35,698 nt of DNA from Rhodobacterales bacterium 56_14_T64 (GCA_002162795.1 MAAY01000038.1:2652-38349), one strand, 5' to 3'; counted from the first letter of the stretch, positions 1 through 7,603 are shown. Program-made: numbers and translations. Notes: generated by a model not told the origin, from the letters alone.

Positions 1-575
1 GCGCAGATGAATTGGTGGCTCATTTCCGGGTGATGTTGTGTGCTGTAAATATGGGTGCCAATGGAAAATCCGGTGACGATGCCATCCGTTTCTGAGACTA
101 TTGCGGCTCCTGCAGGCAGAACCGTCACACATTCGTTATGCGAGCCGTAAAGTTTGACCTCATCCGGCAGGTCCTTGGTCCAGGCTGGCCGTGTGATCAT
201 TTGGTTTCGCGTCAATCCGTGTACCCATCCTTTCGGATTGGCATCCATCTGCCCCCCTAGCGCCATGGCAATAGCTTGGTGGCCGAAGCAGGCGCCAAAC
301 AGCGGTTGGCATCGGTCGTTCATGTCGCGGATCAGCTCCAGAAGTTCAGCGATCCAAGGCAGATAGCCACGCACCGAGGCCGGGCTTCCGGTGATTATGG
401 CCCCGTCAAACTCGGCTATGTCGTCGGGAAACTCTTCGTCCTTCACCGTAAAAACCGTGAGGGTCCATTTTGGGCGCGCCATGTGGACCAAACGCGTGAA
501 TTTCTCGCCGTCTTTTGGGTGGCTGTCGGCAAAGGTGCTGGAATCGGTGTTGGTCATCAGGATTGCCAAGTGCAT
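1..575 (-). CDS. Class I glutamine amidotransferase-like protein (3' end cut by window)
   Basis: The reading frame opens with ATG at 573-575 and is still open at the window edge, so about 191 N-terminal codons are visible. The nucleophile elbow reads GACFGHQ with Cys96. A HPE motif places His182 and Glu184, so the Cys-His-Glu triad of class I (GMP-synthase-type) amidotransferase domains is complete. Family members of this stand-alone type are usually about 230-240 residues, so only the C-terminal end should be missing. These proteins hydrolyse a glutamine or gamma-glutamyl amide. Next to a divergent glutamine-synthetase-like ligase, a gamma-glutamyl-amine hydrolase role is plausible (compare PuuD with PuuA, or the AtdA2 and AtdA1 pair). 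That role is inference from context. The 81-bp gap to the P450 gene is a shared AT-rich divergent promoter region. Confidence 0.88.
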   Translation of the reverse strand, partial: MHLAILMTNTDSSTFADSHPKDGEKFTRLVHMARPKWTLTVFTVKDEEFPDDIAEFDGAIITGSPASVRGYLPWIAELLELIRDMNDRCQPLFGACFGHQAIAMALGGQMDANPKGWVHGLTRNQMITRPAWTKDLPDEVKLYGSHNECVTVLPAGAAIVSETDGIVTGFSIGTHIYSTQHHPEMSHQFIC

Positions 576-656
576 GGAATTGCTCTCAAGTTTTTCATTT
601 ACATATTTATGACTTCCATTAATATACACAAGAGAAGTATCTTTGGAAGGCCTGAC

Positions 657-1916
657 ATGACCCTATGGACGCCAACTGACGACGGCTATGCCGATCTCAG
701 TAGCCACGATGCCTTTGCCGAGGGTGCGCCGCATAACACTTTTGCCCGGCTGCGCCGCGACGATCCTTTGCATTGGACCGAATATGCTGGCGGAGAAGAT
801 TTCTGGTCAATCACCCGTCACGCCGACATTGCCGCAATGAACAAGAACACGGCGGTGTTTTCGTCCGCGCGTGGGATCCGCATGGAGGATCAGTCTTACG
901 AGGAGTATCTGGCCCGGCGTACCTTTCAGGAAACCGACCCGCCAGAGCACAGCAAGACCCGAATGAAGCTGCTGAAGGCGTTCTCTAAGACGATGATGGC
1001 GCCGTACGAGCAGGAAATTCGCAAGTTATGTGCCGAGATCCTCGATCCGGCGCTGGAGCAGGGCAGCTTTGATGCGGTCAAGGAAATTGCCCGGCAATTG
1101 CCGATGCGGATGCTGGGACGGGTGGTAGGCCTGCCCGAGGAAGACCTGCCCTGGCTGGTGGATAAGGGCGATGCGCTGATCGCCAATACCGATCCGGATT
1201 TCACCGCTCATGTGCTGGACAAGATGCAGACCGATGAATTTCGTATGATGCCGTTCAATTCTCCTGCCGGAGCTGAATTGTATATCTACGCCAAAGATCT
1301 GATGGCCAAGAAAGAGGCCGCTGGGGATACCTCGGGGATATTGAACATGATCCTGCAACCGGCCAAAGATGGCTCGGTGATTTCCGATAGTGAGTTTCGC
1401 AATTTCTTTTGTCTGGTGGTGGCGGCGGGCAATGACACCACACGCTATTCCATCGCGGCGGGGATTCAGGCGATGTGCCATCAGCCCGAGTTGCTGGCGC
1501 AGATGCAAGCGGGGGGCGACGTCTGGGGCACGGCGGCGGACGAGATTATCCGTTGGGCCACACCGGCGACTTACTTCCGGCGCACGGCGACGCAGGATTT
1601 TGAGTTGCATGGCAAAACCATCCGCGAAGGCGATAAGGTGCTGTATTGGTGGGCCTCGGCCAATCGAGACGAGACGGTGTTTGACGATCCGTTCCGTGTC
1701 GATCTGACGCGCAACCCCAATCGGCATCTGTCCTTTGGGCAGGGTGGTCCGCATGTTTGTCTGGGCATGTGGCTGGCGCGGCTGGAAGTGACGGTGTTGT
1801 TTCAGGAGTTGGCCAAACGGATAAAGAGCATTGAGCCGGGTGGGGAACACAAATTTCTGCGCTCCAATTTTGTTGGCGGCATCAAAACGCTGCCAGTGCG
1901 GGTGACGCGCGCGTGA
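657..1916 (+). CDS. Cytochrome P450
   Basis: This is a soluble heme monooxygenase of 419 residues, the normal length for bacterial class I P450s. Visible landmarks are the I-helix motif AGNDTTR at 257-263, the K-helix ExxR as E296-I-I-R299, and the heme loop FGQGGPHVCLG with Cys368 as the thiolate ligand. The C-helix segment DPPEHSKTR lies near 94-102. The start is ATG 657 because GGAAGG at 645-650 sits six bases upstream. The frame is open back to 276, but that part would run through the promoter and the divergent gene. The gene heads an operon with a GS-like ligase and a [2Fe-2S] ferredoxin. The ferredoxin is the likely electron donor, and no ferredoxin reductase is in the window. The substrate is not deducible from sequence; the neighbours suggest a nitrogenous compound such as a secondary or cyclic amine. 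I do not assign a CYP subfamily. Confidence 0.95.
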   Translation: MTLWTPTDDGYADLSSHDAFAEGAPHNTFARLRRDDPLHWTEYAGGEDFWSITRHADIAAMNKNTAVFSSARGIRMEDQSYEEYLARRTFQETDPPEHSKTRMKLLKAFSKTMMAPYEQEIRKLCAEILDPALEQGSFDAVKEIARQLPMRMLGRVVGLPEEDLPWLVDKGDALIANTDPDFTAHVLDKMQTDEFRMMPFNSPAGAELYIYAKDLMAKKEAAGDTSGILNMILQPAKDGSVISDSEFRNFFCLVVAAGNDTTRYSIAAGIQAMCHQPELLAQMQAGGDVWGTAADEIIRWATPATYFRRTATQDFELHGKTIREGDKVLYWWASANRDETVFDDPFRVDLTRNPNRHLSFGQGGPHVCLGMWLARLEVTVLFQELAKRIKSIEPGGEHKFLRSNFVGGIKTLPVRVTRA

Positions 1917-1921
1917 AGACT

Positions 1922-1951
1922 GGCAGCGCCTTCCCCCGGGAAGGCGCTGCC
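1922..1951 (+). terminator. Strong hairpin between P450 and GS-like gene
   Basis: Arms GGCAGCGCCTTCC (1922-1934) and GGAAGGCGCTGCC (1939-1951) form a perfect 13-bp stem with a CCCG loop, starting five bases after the P450 stop. No T-run follows, so it may be an mRNA-stabilising or processing element, or a leaky terminator, rather than a classic intrinsic terminator. Confidence 0.6.
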
Positions 1952-2020
1952 CTTGGCGGATAAGGCCCGACGTGACAACATTCATAGAGGACATTTTTGG
2001 TCCTATAGGAAGGACAAGAA

Positions 2021-3310
2021 ATGAAAACCCGACTGCGCGCTTTGTTCTGCGATCACCTCAGCATTATGCGGGGAAAATACCTGCCGAACTCTAAGATCGG
2101 CGATGACAGCACTCGGTTCTGTCGCTCGGTGTTTGGCACCCATTACGATCGCGACCTGCTGGATGCGCCGGGCTCGATGGTGAAACTGGGGTTGCCGGAT
2201 ATGGAGCTGCGTTGGCGTCATGATGACATTCGCGACAGCTGGCATGCCTCGACCAAGATCGTGCTGGGCGATCTGTATGATGACGCGGGCGAGCTGCTGG
2301 GGTTGTGCCCTCGCGGTGCCTTGAAACGGGCGGTGGCGGATTGGGGCAAACACGGTTTGATCCCCAAAGTTGGCATCGAGCTGGAGGCCTTTGCGCTGCA
2401 GGCCGACGATAACGGGCGGTTGGTGCCTTATGACGCGCCTGGCGGTGTGGTCTATGGCACTGGTCCATTTGCCGACCCGTTGCGGTTCAACGACCGGATC
2501 TGGGCGATGGCGGATGAGATGGGTTTCTCGCTCGACATGATCACCGCTGAATTTGATAGCCCGCAGTTTGAATACACGCTGACTTTTGACGATGCAGTTA
2601 AGGCAGTCGACGACATCGTGCTGTTCCGTCTGATGGCGCGCGAGATTGCGTTGGAATACGGCATCGTGCTGACATTTATGCCCAAACCTATTGCCGAAGG
2701 CGGTGGCTCTGGGATGCATGTCAATTTCTCGTTTGTTGACGGCGATGGAGGCAATGCGCTGTCCTCGGGGCCACGTGGTGGGCCTGAGCATATGAACGAT
2801 CTGGCGCGGGGCTGCCTGACCGGTTTGGTTCATCACCATAAGGGGCTGTCCGGATTGGTTGCGCCGACGGCCAACAGCTATATGCGGCTGCAACCGGGAT
2901 CTTTGTCGGGTTATTGGCAAAACTGGGGGGGCGATCATCGCAACGTGACCACAAGAATCAGCTCTGAGGGTGGCGCCAAGGCACGGCTGGAACACCGGAT
3001 GGCGGATGCCTCGGCCAATCCTTATACCGCCACGGCTGCTGTGTTGCAGGCGGCGCGGCTTGGGTTTGAGAATAGGTATGACCTGCCACCGATGGAAACC
3101 GGAGACGGGTTTGATCGGACCGACGCGAGCGAAGGAACCGCGATGGACCTGAAGGGCGCGATGGTGGATCTGCAGCGTGATGAGGCTTTGACAGAAGCGG
3201 TGGGCCCGGAGCTGGTCGCCAACCATGTGTTCATGAAGCAAAAAGAAGTGCGCAAAACCCGTGACCTGGAAGGTGACGCGATGCGTGATTTCTATGTCTA
3301 TTTTGTCTGA
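2021..3310 (+). CDS. Glutamine-synthetase-family ligase (probable gamma-glutamyl-amine synthetase type)
   Basis: A 429-residue protein of the GS catalytic fold. The metal and substrate landmarks are present: E120 and E122 in GIELEAF, E177 and E184 in the EFDSPQFE stretch, H233 in GSGMHVNFS, R289 in PTANSYMRL, and E324 in LEHRMADASANPY. The N-terminal beta-grasp part is short, and the adenylylation-site loop of housekeeping GSI-beta is not recognisable. It therefore resembles GlnT, PuuA, AtdA1 or IpuC-like ligases rather than GlnA. Such enzymes use ATP to join the gamma-carboxyl of glutamate to ammonia or an amine. AGGAAGGA lies just upstream of the ATG. It is followed after eight bases by the ferredoxin gene and sits in a P450 operon opposite an amidotransferase, which points to amine metabolism. 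The acceptor amine is unknown. Confidence 0.88.
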   Translation: MKTRLRALFCDHLSIMRGKYLPNSKIGDDSTRFCRSVFGTHYDRDLLDAPGSMVKLGLPDMELRWRHDDIRDSWHASTKIVLGDLYDDAGELLGLCPRGALKRAVADWGKHGLIPKVGIELEAFALQADDNGRLVPYDAPGGVVYGTGPFADPLRFNDRIWAMADEMGFSLDMITAEFDSPQFEYTLTFDDAVKAVDDIVLFRLMAREIALEYGIVLTFMPKPIAEGGGSGMHVNFSFVDGDGGNALSSGPRGGPEHMNDLARGCLTGLVHHHKGLSGLVAPTANSYMRLQPGSLSGYWQNWGGDHRNVTTRISSEGGAKARLEHRMADASANPYTATAAVLQAARLGFENRYDLPPMETGDGFDRTDASEGTAMDLKGAMVDLQRDEALTEAVGPELVANHVFMKQKEVRKTRDLEGDAMRDFYVYFV

Positions 3311-3321
3311 GGAGTAAGGTG

Positions 3322-3636
3322 ATGAAAGTCACATGGAACCTGCCCGACGGCGCGGCCGTTGCGGCGACAATCGACTACGGTCAGAACCTGATGGAGGCGG
3401 CTGTTGCACAGAATGTGCAGGGGGTGGTCGGTGAATGTGGTGGCAGCCTGAGCTGCGCCACCTGTCATGTTTACGTGGACGAGGCTTGGGCGCAGAAAAC
3501 CGGCGAGCTTGATGATTTTGAGGATGCCATGCTGGACATGGTGGATGGTGATCGCCAACTCAACAGTCGCCTGAGCTGCCAGATCGAGGCGCATCCTGAT
3601 TTGGATGGGCTGGTGTTGAGCGTGCCTAATACCTGA
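3322..3636 (+). CDS. [2Fe-2S] ferredoxin, adrenodoxin/putidaredoxin type
   Basis: A 104-residue electron carrier. Its cluster ligands are spaced as C39-x5-C45-x2-C48-x37-C86 (core ECGGSLSCATC, then LSCQIEAHP), the classic adrenodoxin-type pattern. The acidic helix between C48 and C86 (DEAWAQKTGELDDFED) is the usual docking surface for P450 and reductase. I start at ATG 3322, with GGAG at 3311-3314 seven bases upstream; a GTG one codon earlier is possible. Gene order makes it the redox partner of the P450 two genes upstream. A matching ferredoxin reductase would have to be encoded elsewhere. Confidence 0.95.
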   Translation: MKVTWNLPDGAAVAATIDYGQNLMEAAVAQNVQGVVGECGGSLSCATCHVYVDEAWAQKTGELDDFEDAMLDMVDGDRQLNSRLSCQIEAHPDLDGLVLSVPNT

Positions 3637-3692
3637 GACCTCCGACACCAGAAGCCCAAGAAAAGACCAATCGCGGAAAAGGAAACGCGCGC

Positions 3693-4088
3693 ATGAATTC
3701 CACTCTGACACGTCTCGGCTTTATGGCCGGGGCCTTGTATTTTTGTTGTATGGCAATGGCCCATTTTTGGGGGCTGAAATATCCGCTGTTGTTTGTTTAC
3801 TATGACACTCCGTTTTACGCCTATCAGGACAAGATCATCAGCTTTGCTGTGCTGGCCTATGTGGCTCTGTTCTATCAGGCCGCACGCAGCCGCGAGAGTA
3901 TTCCAGCCGCTTTGGTGGTGATGGGGTTGACCATTCTGGGTTTGGCGGGGGTCAATCTGTCCGAGGATTTGGCGCAGGTGCTGGAGCCCGGTCAAAGCAC
4001 AATGCCCTATTGGATACAGGTTGGACTGTTTGCGGTTTACTGGCTGGTTCTGGCAGGTTTGTGGTGGCGCGACGCTCGCCCCGCCTGA
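3693..4088 (+). CDS. Four-helix small membrane protein, unknown function
   Basis: A 131-residue hydrophobic protein that I do not recognise. Four membrane segments can be seen: about residues 6-26, 45-63, 72-90 and 104-124. They are separated by short polar stretches, including an acidic loop near 91-98 (NLSEDLAQ), and the protein ends in a short basic tail (WWRDARPA). AAAAGGAAA precedes the ATG. It lies 56 bases after the ferredoxin with no terminator between, so it is probably the last gene of the P450 operon. It could help uptake or anchoring of the pathway substrate or enzymes, but nothing in the sequence proves that. Confidence 0.7.
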   Translation: MNSTLTRLGFMAGALYFCCMAMAHFWGLKYPLLFVYYDTPFYAYQDKIISFAVLAYVALFYQAARSRESIPAALVVMGLTILGLAGVNLSEDLAQVLEPGQSTMPYWIQVGLFAVYWLVLAGLWWRDARPA

Positions 4089-4119
4089 GTTCAGCGGCAC
4101 CCCTCAACCCAAACGCTGC

Positions 4120-4138
4120 AGCGCCGCGAAGCGGCGCT
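4120..4138. terminator. Hairpin in convergent gap
   Basis: AGCGCCGC and GCGGCGCT form a perfect 8-bp stem around GAA. It lies 32 bases after the membrane-protein stop and is the first of three palindromes between convergent genes. Without a T-run it may be a transcription-end or REP-like element. Confidence 0.5.
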
Positions 4139-4147
4139 ATGACAAGC

Positions 4148-4177
4148 GCGGGCCCGAAGCATCTGCTTCGGGCCCGC
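4148..4177. terminator. Strong hairpin, probable bidirectional terminator
   Basis: GCGGGCCCGAAGC (4148-4160) and GCTTCGGGCCCGC (4165-4177) form a perfect 13-bp stem with an ATCT loop. It stands between the plus-strand P450 operon and the minus-strand aminotransferase, where a bidirectional terminator is expected. A smaller stem (CCGACC, loop TGC, GGTCGG) follows at 4196-4210. Confidence 0.6.
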
Positions 4178-4233
4178 CATGGTAACTGGTGGCACCCGAC
4201 CTGCGGTCGGCTGCGGCTGTGGCGTATTGGAAG

Positions 4234-5589
4234 TTAGCTTACCGCAGAAAAACCTGCATCCAGCGCAGTGAGGATGACATTGGCATCCGCTTTGGTCAGC
4301 ACCAGCGGTGGCGACAGGATGATGTTGGGGCCAGACACCCGTACCATGGCGCCAGCGCGATAGGTTGCTTCTTGCAGTGCACCGATGGTTTTCTTGTCGA
4401 CAGCGGACTTGCTGGTACGGTCCGCAACAAGTTCCATCGCGCACATCAGCCCGTGACCACCGCGTACATCACCGATCAGCTCGTACTTCTGTTGCAGGGC
4501 CAGCAGGCCCTGATGCAGCTGGGTGCCCCGTGCTGCGGCGTTTTCGGGCAGGTTGAGCTTCTGGGTTTCCTCTAGGCAGGCCAGCGCTGCTGCGGCTCCC
4601 ACCGGGTGGCCTGAGTATGTGTAGCCGTGGCCGATGGCTGCCTTGCCGGTGGTGTCATTCTCAAACACTTCGGCAACACCTTCGGCAATCATCACCGCGC
4701 CAAAGGGGAAATAGCCATTGGTGATCGCCTTGGCGGTGCACATGAAATCGGGCTGCACGCCCCAGTGACGCGACCCGCTCCAGGATCCGGTGCGACCAAA
4801 GGCGGTAATCACCTCATCCGCGATCAGCAGGATGCCGTTGCGGCTACAGATCTCGCGCACGCCGGGCATGAAGCTGGCATGCGGTGGGATGACACCGCCG
4901 GCGCCAAGGATCGGTTCCATGATAAAGGCGGCGATGGTGCCTGCGCCCTGAAAGGCGATCTCGTCCTCCAGCGCCTGCAGGCATAGCTGGGCAAGGCGCT
5001 CGGGGTCTGTTTCGTTGAAGGGGTTGCGGTAAGTATAGGGGGCTGGGATGTGGAGGCATCCGGGCAGCAAGGGTTCGTACTGGGTGCGGAAGTTGGCGTT
5101 GCCATTGACCGAGGCGCCGCCCATGTGGGTGCCGTGATAGCCCTTTTTCAGGCTCAGGAATTTGGTGCGGCCCGCCTCGCCACGGATTTTGTGGTACTGG
5201 CGTGCCAGTCGCAGTGCGGTTTCCACCGAATCCGAGCCGCCGGAGGTGAAGAAGGCGCGGGTCAGGCCGTCGGGTTCAAAGAATGTACGCAGCTCTTCCG
5301 CCAGCTGGATCACCTGATCATTGCTGGTGCCGCGAAAGGTCGAGTAATAGGGCAGCACGTCGAGCTGCGCTGCGATGGCGTCTTTGATGGGCTGGCACGA
5401 GAATCCGAGGTTGACGTTCCACAGCCCGCCAACCGCATCAACGGTTTCGTGCCCGTCGATGTCGGTGATGCGCACGCCCGAGGCCCCGGTGATGATGGCC
5501 GGTGGGTTGGCCTGGCTGTCGGCGGGGTGCGCCATCGGATGCCACATGGATCTGGCGTTATGTTCCTTGAGGAAATTTGAATCTTTCAT
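4234..5589 (-). CDS. Class III (omega-amino acid) aminotransferase, PLP-dependent
   Basis: A 451-residue fold-type I aminotransferase of the class III, omega-amino-acid:pyruvate type. Landmarks are SGGSDSVETALRLAR at 116-130 for phosphate binding, YHG at 151-153 stacking on the cofactor, D258 in ADEV contacting the pyridine nitrogen, and K287 in CTAKAITNGY as the Schiff-base lysine. Typical substrates are terminal amines or omega-amino acids (beta-alanine, taurine, GABA, longer omega-amino acids), which give semialdehydes. AGGAG lies eight bases before the ATG. It is downstream of, and co-directional with, an IclR regulator (63-bp gap) and divergent from a transport/oxidation operon with an aldehyde dehydrogenase. 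That enzyme could oxidise the semialdehyde product. The exact substrate is unresolved. Confidence 0.92.
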   Translation of the reverse strand: MKDSNFLKEHNARSMWHPMAHPADSQANPPAIITGASGVRITDIDGHETVDAVGGLWNVNLGFSCQPIKDAIAAQLDVLPYYSTFRGTSNDQVIQLAEELRTFFEPDGLTRAFFTSGGSDSVETALRLARQYHKIRGEAGRTKFLSLKKGYHGTHMGGASVNGNANFRTQYEPLLPGCLHIPAPYTYRNPFNETDPERLAQLCLQALEDEIAFQGAGTIAAFIMEPILGAGGVIPPHASFMPGVREICSRNGILLIADEVITAFGRTGSWSGSRHWGVQPDFMCTAKAITNGYFPFGAVMIAEGVAEVFENDTTGKAAIGHGYTYSGHPVGAAAALACLEETQKLNLPENAAARGTQLHQGLLALQQKYELIGDVRGGHGLMCAMELVADRTSKSAVDKKTIGALQEATYRAGAMVRVSGPNIILSPPLVLTKADANVILTALDAGFSAVS

Positions 5590-5652
5590 CGGATCTGCTC
5601 CTGTTTGCAGCCCGGGCTTACCTGGGCTCGATTTGGGTCGGGGAGGGGGCCT

Positions 5653-6432
5653 TTAGGCCTCAACCTCTTGCGGGTAGTCGGCGGGGGGGAAGCCGCCAAT
5701 GCGGTGGGTCAAAGCCTGACCGGCGCGGCGCAGCGCTGCGGGGATCAGGTCTTTTTGCGCGTCGGTCATGCGCGACACCGGCGCGGCAACAGCGAGCGCG
5801 CCGATGGGCTGACGGTCAGCGCCAAAAATAGGCACGGCATGGGAGTGTACATCGGCTTCGAACCCGCCAATGGACTGGGCCATCCCGCAGGCGCGTACCT
5901 CGGCAAGTTGGGCACGAATGGTGTTGGGGTCGGTCACGGTATGTTGGGTGTGGCTGCACAGGGGTTGTTCCAACACGGCGTCCACAAATGCGGTTTCTGC
6001 ATAAGCCAGTACCGCCAGACCGGACCCGGTGCCGTGGTAGGTCAGGACTTCGGCGTCCTCCATCATGACCTTTGTCGCGTGACGTGGTGAATAGGCGTGT
6101 GACAGCGAGTTCAGCTGGGTGCCCTGCACCAGCGACAGGTGGGTGGTTTCACAGGTTTCATTGCTGAGATCGCGCAGCACCCGGCGGGACACAGACAGAA
6201 TCGGAACCGCTGCTTCGCGCAGTGCGGCCAGTCGCAGAACTTGAGGCCCAAGCCGGTAAGACCGATCAGTTCCTGCCTGTTCAACGAATCCTGATTCCTG
6301 CAGTTCGCTCATCATTCGAAACACGGTCGCCTTGTTCATCCCGGACAGACGAGTCAGATCACTGAGCCCAATTTCAACTCTTCCGTGGTTGAAATACGTC
6401 AGCAAAGACAGGGCTTTGGATACTGTTCCCAT
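5653..6432 (-). CDS. IclR-family transcriptional regulator
   Basis: A 259-residue protein with an N-terminal winged helix-turn-helix at about 5-65 (LSDLTRLSGMNKATVFRMMS is the recognition part). A C-terminal IclR effector-binding domain follows from about 75 to 245, where GSGLAVLAYAE and the IGGFEADVHSHAVPIF region fit the family. IclR proteins bind small organic acids and usually control the adjacent catabolic operon. The gene is divergent from the TctCBA operon and reads into the aminotransferase. A GGTTCA/TGAACC palindrome in the divergent promoter region is a candidate binding site. The effector is probably the transported acid or its CoA ester, which is inference. Confidence 0.92.
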   Translation of the reverse strand: MGTVSKALSLLTYFNHGRVEIGLSDLTRLSGMNKATVFRMMSELQESGFVEQAGTDRSYRLGPQVLRLAALREAAVPILSVSRRVLRDLSNETCETTHLSLVQGTQLNSLSHAYSPRHATKVMMEDAEVLTYHGTGSGLAVLAYAETAFVDAVLEQPLCSHTQHTVTDPNTIRAQLAEVRACGMAQSIGGFEADVHSHAVPIFGADRQPIGALAVAAPVSRMTDAQKDLIPAALRRAGQALTHRIGGFPPADYPQEVEA

Positions 6433-6507
6433 GATGTTTGCTGTGCTCCGTATTTGGTCTTGTTTGGGGGCGCATCAGGAAAAAGATGCATGGTTGATGC
6501 AATTTTG

Positions 6508-6513
6508 TTGACA
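6508..6513 (+). promoter_or_regulatory. Putative -35 of the tctC operon
   Basis: TTGACA matches the sigma-70 -35 consensus, 84 bases before the tctC start. The -10 is not clear: AT-rich CAATCTAAAT lies 17-26 bases downstream. The candidate IclR palindrome follows this region. Confidence 0.3.
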
Positions 6514-6550
6514 GATTAGCGAGCGGAGGTCAATCTAAATTCAAACCAAC

Positions 6551-6567
6551 GGTTCAAATAGTGAACC
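6551..6567. promoter_or_regulatory. Candidate IclR operator palindrome
   Basis: GGTTCA (6551-6556), a five-base spacer, and TGAACC (6562-6567) form a perfect inverted repeat between iclR and tctC. The size and symmetry suit an IclR dimer, and the position just downstream of the putative promoter suits repression. It is assigned by position only. Confidence 0.4.
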
Positions 6568-6597
6568 ATCGACTAAAAAAGCATCTGGGAGGATCAC

Positions 6598-7542
6598 ATG
6601 AAACTGAGCAACCTGTTCAAAGGCGCACTGGCCACAGCAGCTGTCGCGCTGAGCGCTGGAGCGGCGCTGGCCGAGTATCCGGAGAAGCCGGTGAATTTCA
6701 TCGTGCCGTGGCCTCCGGGTGATCTGGAGGACGTGCTGACCCGGATGATCGCGGATGATTTCCAAAAGGAATATGGCGTTGCAGCAGCCGTGGTGAACAA
6801 GCCCGGTGGCGGCGGTGGACCCTTCCCCGGCGCCATCGAGGTCGCCAATGCTCCGGCAGATGGGTACACCGTGGGATCCTTTGTAATCGGTGTGCCGGTT
6901 GTGGGCCACCAGATCGAAATTCCGCCTCTAACGCCGGCCAAATTTGAACCGCTGGGCATCTTCCTGACTTATCCGTTTGTCATCGCGACCAGCGCTGATG
7001 CGCCGTACTCATCGATGGCAGAGCTGGCGGATTATGCCAAATCCAACGACGTGGCGCTGGGTCACTTTGGCGACGTGCTGACACCAACGCAGGTGACCAA
7101 GGCTTTTGCCGTCAACGCTGGTTTCAGCTGGGGTTCGGATGCGGCGTTTGATGCGCTGGACTGTAACACGCTGGCCTCGGGCGATGCGGATGTGATCAAC
7201 ACCACTCTGCAATTGATCCTGCCGTGTTTGGATCAGGTCAAAGTTCTGGTGTCGATCACGGATGAGCGGATTGCACTGGTGCCGGATGCGCCCACTATTG
7301 GCGAGCTGGACGATAGCCTGAACATTGCGCTGTGGAATGGTCTGTTCGTGACCAAGGACACGCCGCAGGACGTGCGCGACAAAATCATCGCGGTGGCACA
7401 GAAAACCGTGATGAGTGACCGGGCACAGGCGGTGGCCAAGGAAACCGGTGCGCTGGTCTACTGGCAGGGCGCTGACGAGTCTGCGGCGCGCGTTGCCACG
7501 GATATCGACACTGTCGCCCGCATTGGCGAATTGCTCCAGTAA
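6598..7542 (+). CDS. tctC: TTT transporter periplasmic substrate-binding protein (TctC/Bug family)
   Basis: A 314-residue secreted binding protein. Residues 1-25 are a Sec signal peptide ending in SAGAALA, with mature EYPEKPVNFIVPWPPGD. The stretch VVNKPGGGGGPFPGAIEVANAPADGYT is the conserved Bug-family loop that holds a carboxylate ligand. It captures a carboxylic acid in the periplasm and delivers it to TctAB. AGGAGG-like GGGAGGATC precedes the ATG. It is the first gene of the operon, and a hairpin after it probably lifts its expression above the membrane subunits. The ligand cannot be read from sequence; aliphatic di- or tricarboxylates are typical for the family. Confidence 0.93.
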   Translation: MKLSNLFKGALATAAVALSAGAALAEYPEKPVNFIVPWPPGDLEDVLTRMIADDFQKEYGVAAAVVNKPGGGGGPFPGAIEVANAPADGYTVGSFVIGVPVVGHQIEIPPLTPAKFEPLGIFLTYPFVIATSADAPYSSMAELADYAKSNDVALGHFGDVLTPTQVTKAFAVNAGFSWGSDAAFDALDCNTLASGDADVINTTLQLILPCLDQVKVLVSITDERIALVPDAPTIGELDDSLNIALWNGLFVTKDTPQDVRDKIIAVAQKTVMSDRAQAVAKETGALVYWQGADESAARVATDIDTVARIGELLQ

Positions 7543-7551
7543 TCAACGGCA

Positions 7552-7576
7552 GGGCCAGCGGAGTATCCTCTGGCCC
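7552..7576 (+). terminator. Intercistronic hairpin after tctC
   Basis: GGGCCAG (7552-7558) pairs with CTGGCCC (7570-7576), and an inner GGA/TCC pairing extends the stem past a C/T mismatch. There is no T-run. The position is that of an mRNA-stabilising or attenuating element favouring the binding-protein gene. Confidence 0.5.
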
Positions 7577-7603
7577 GCCCATACTGTACGATAGATCCCT
7601 GAC

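Noticed and set aside
276-656. N-terminal extension of the P450 frame
   Set aside because: It would cross the divergent promoter and overlap the amidotransferase gene. The ribosome site at 645-650 and the normal P450 length support ATG 657.
1026-1994. Long open frame antisense to the P450 gene (322 codons)
   Set aside because: It is a frame shadow of high-GC coding DNA. The sequence is rich in Arg, His, Gln and Pro with no domain, and the opposite strand carries a complete P450.
2003-3241. Long open frame antisense to the GS-like gene (412 codons)
   Set aside because: Same kind of shadow; the plus strand has all GS active-site motifs and a good ribosome site.
2021-3310. Housekeeping glutamine synthetase GlnA
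   Set aside because: Shorter, without a recognisable adenylylation loop, and encoded in a P450 operon rather than with glnB.
6472-6495. Short GCATC/GATGC repeats upstream of iclR
   Set aside because: Arms of only five bases with an irregular spacer are expected by chance.
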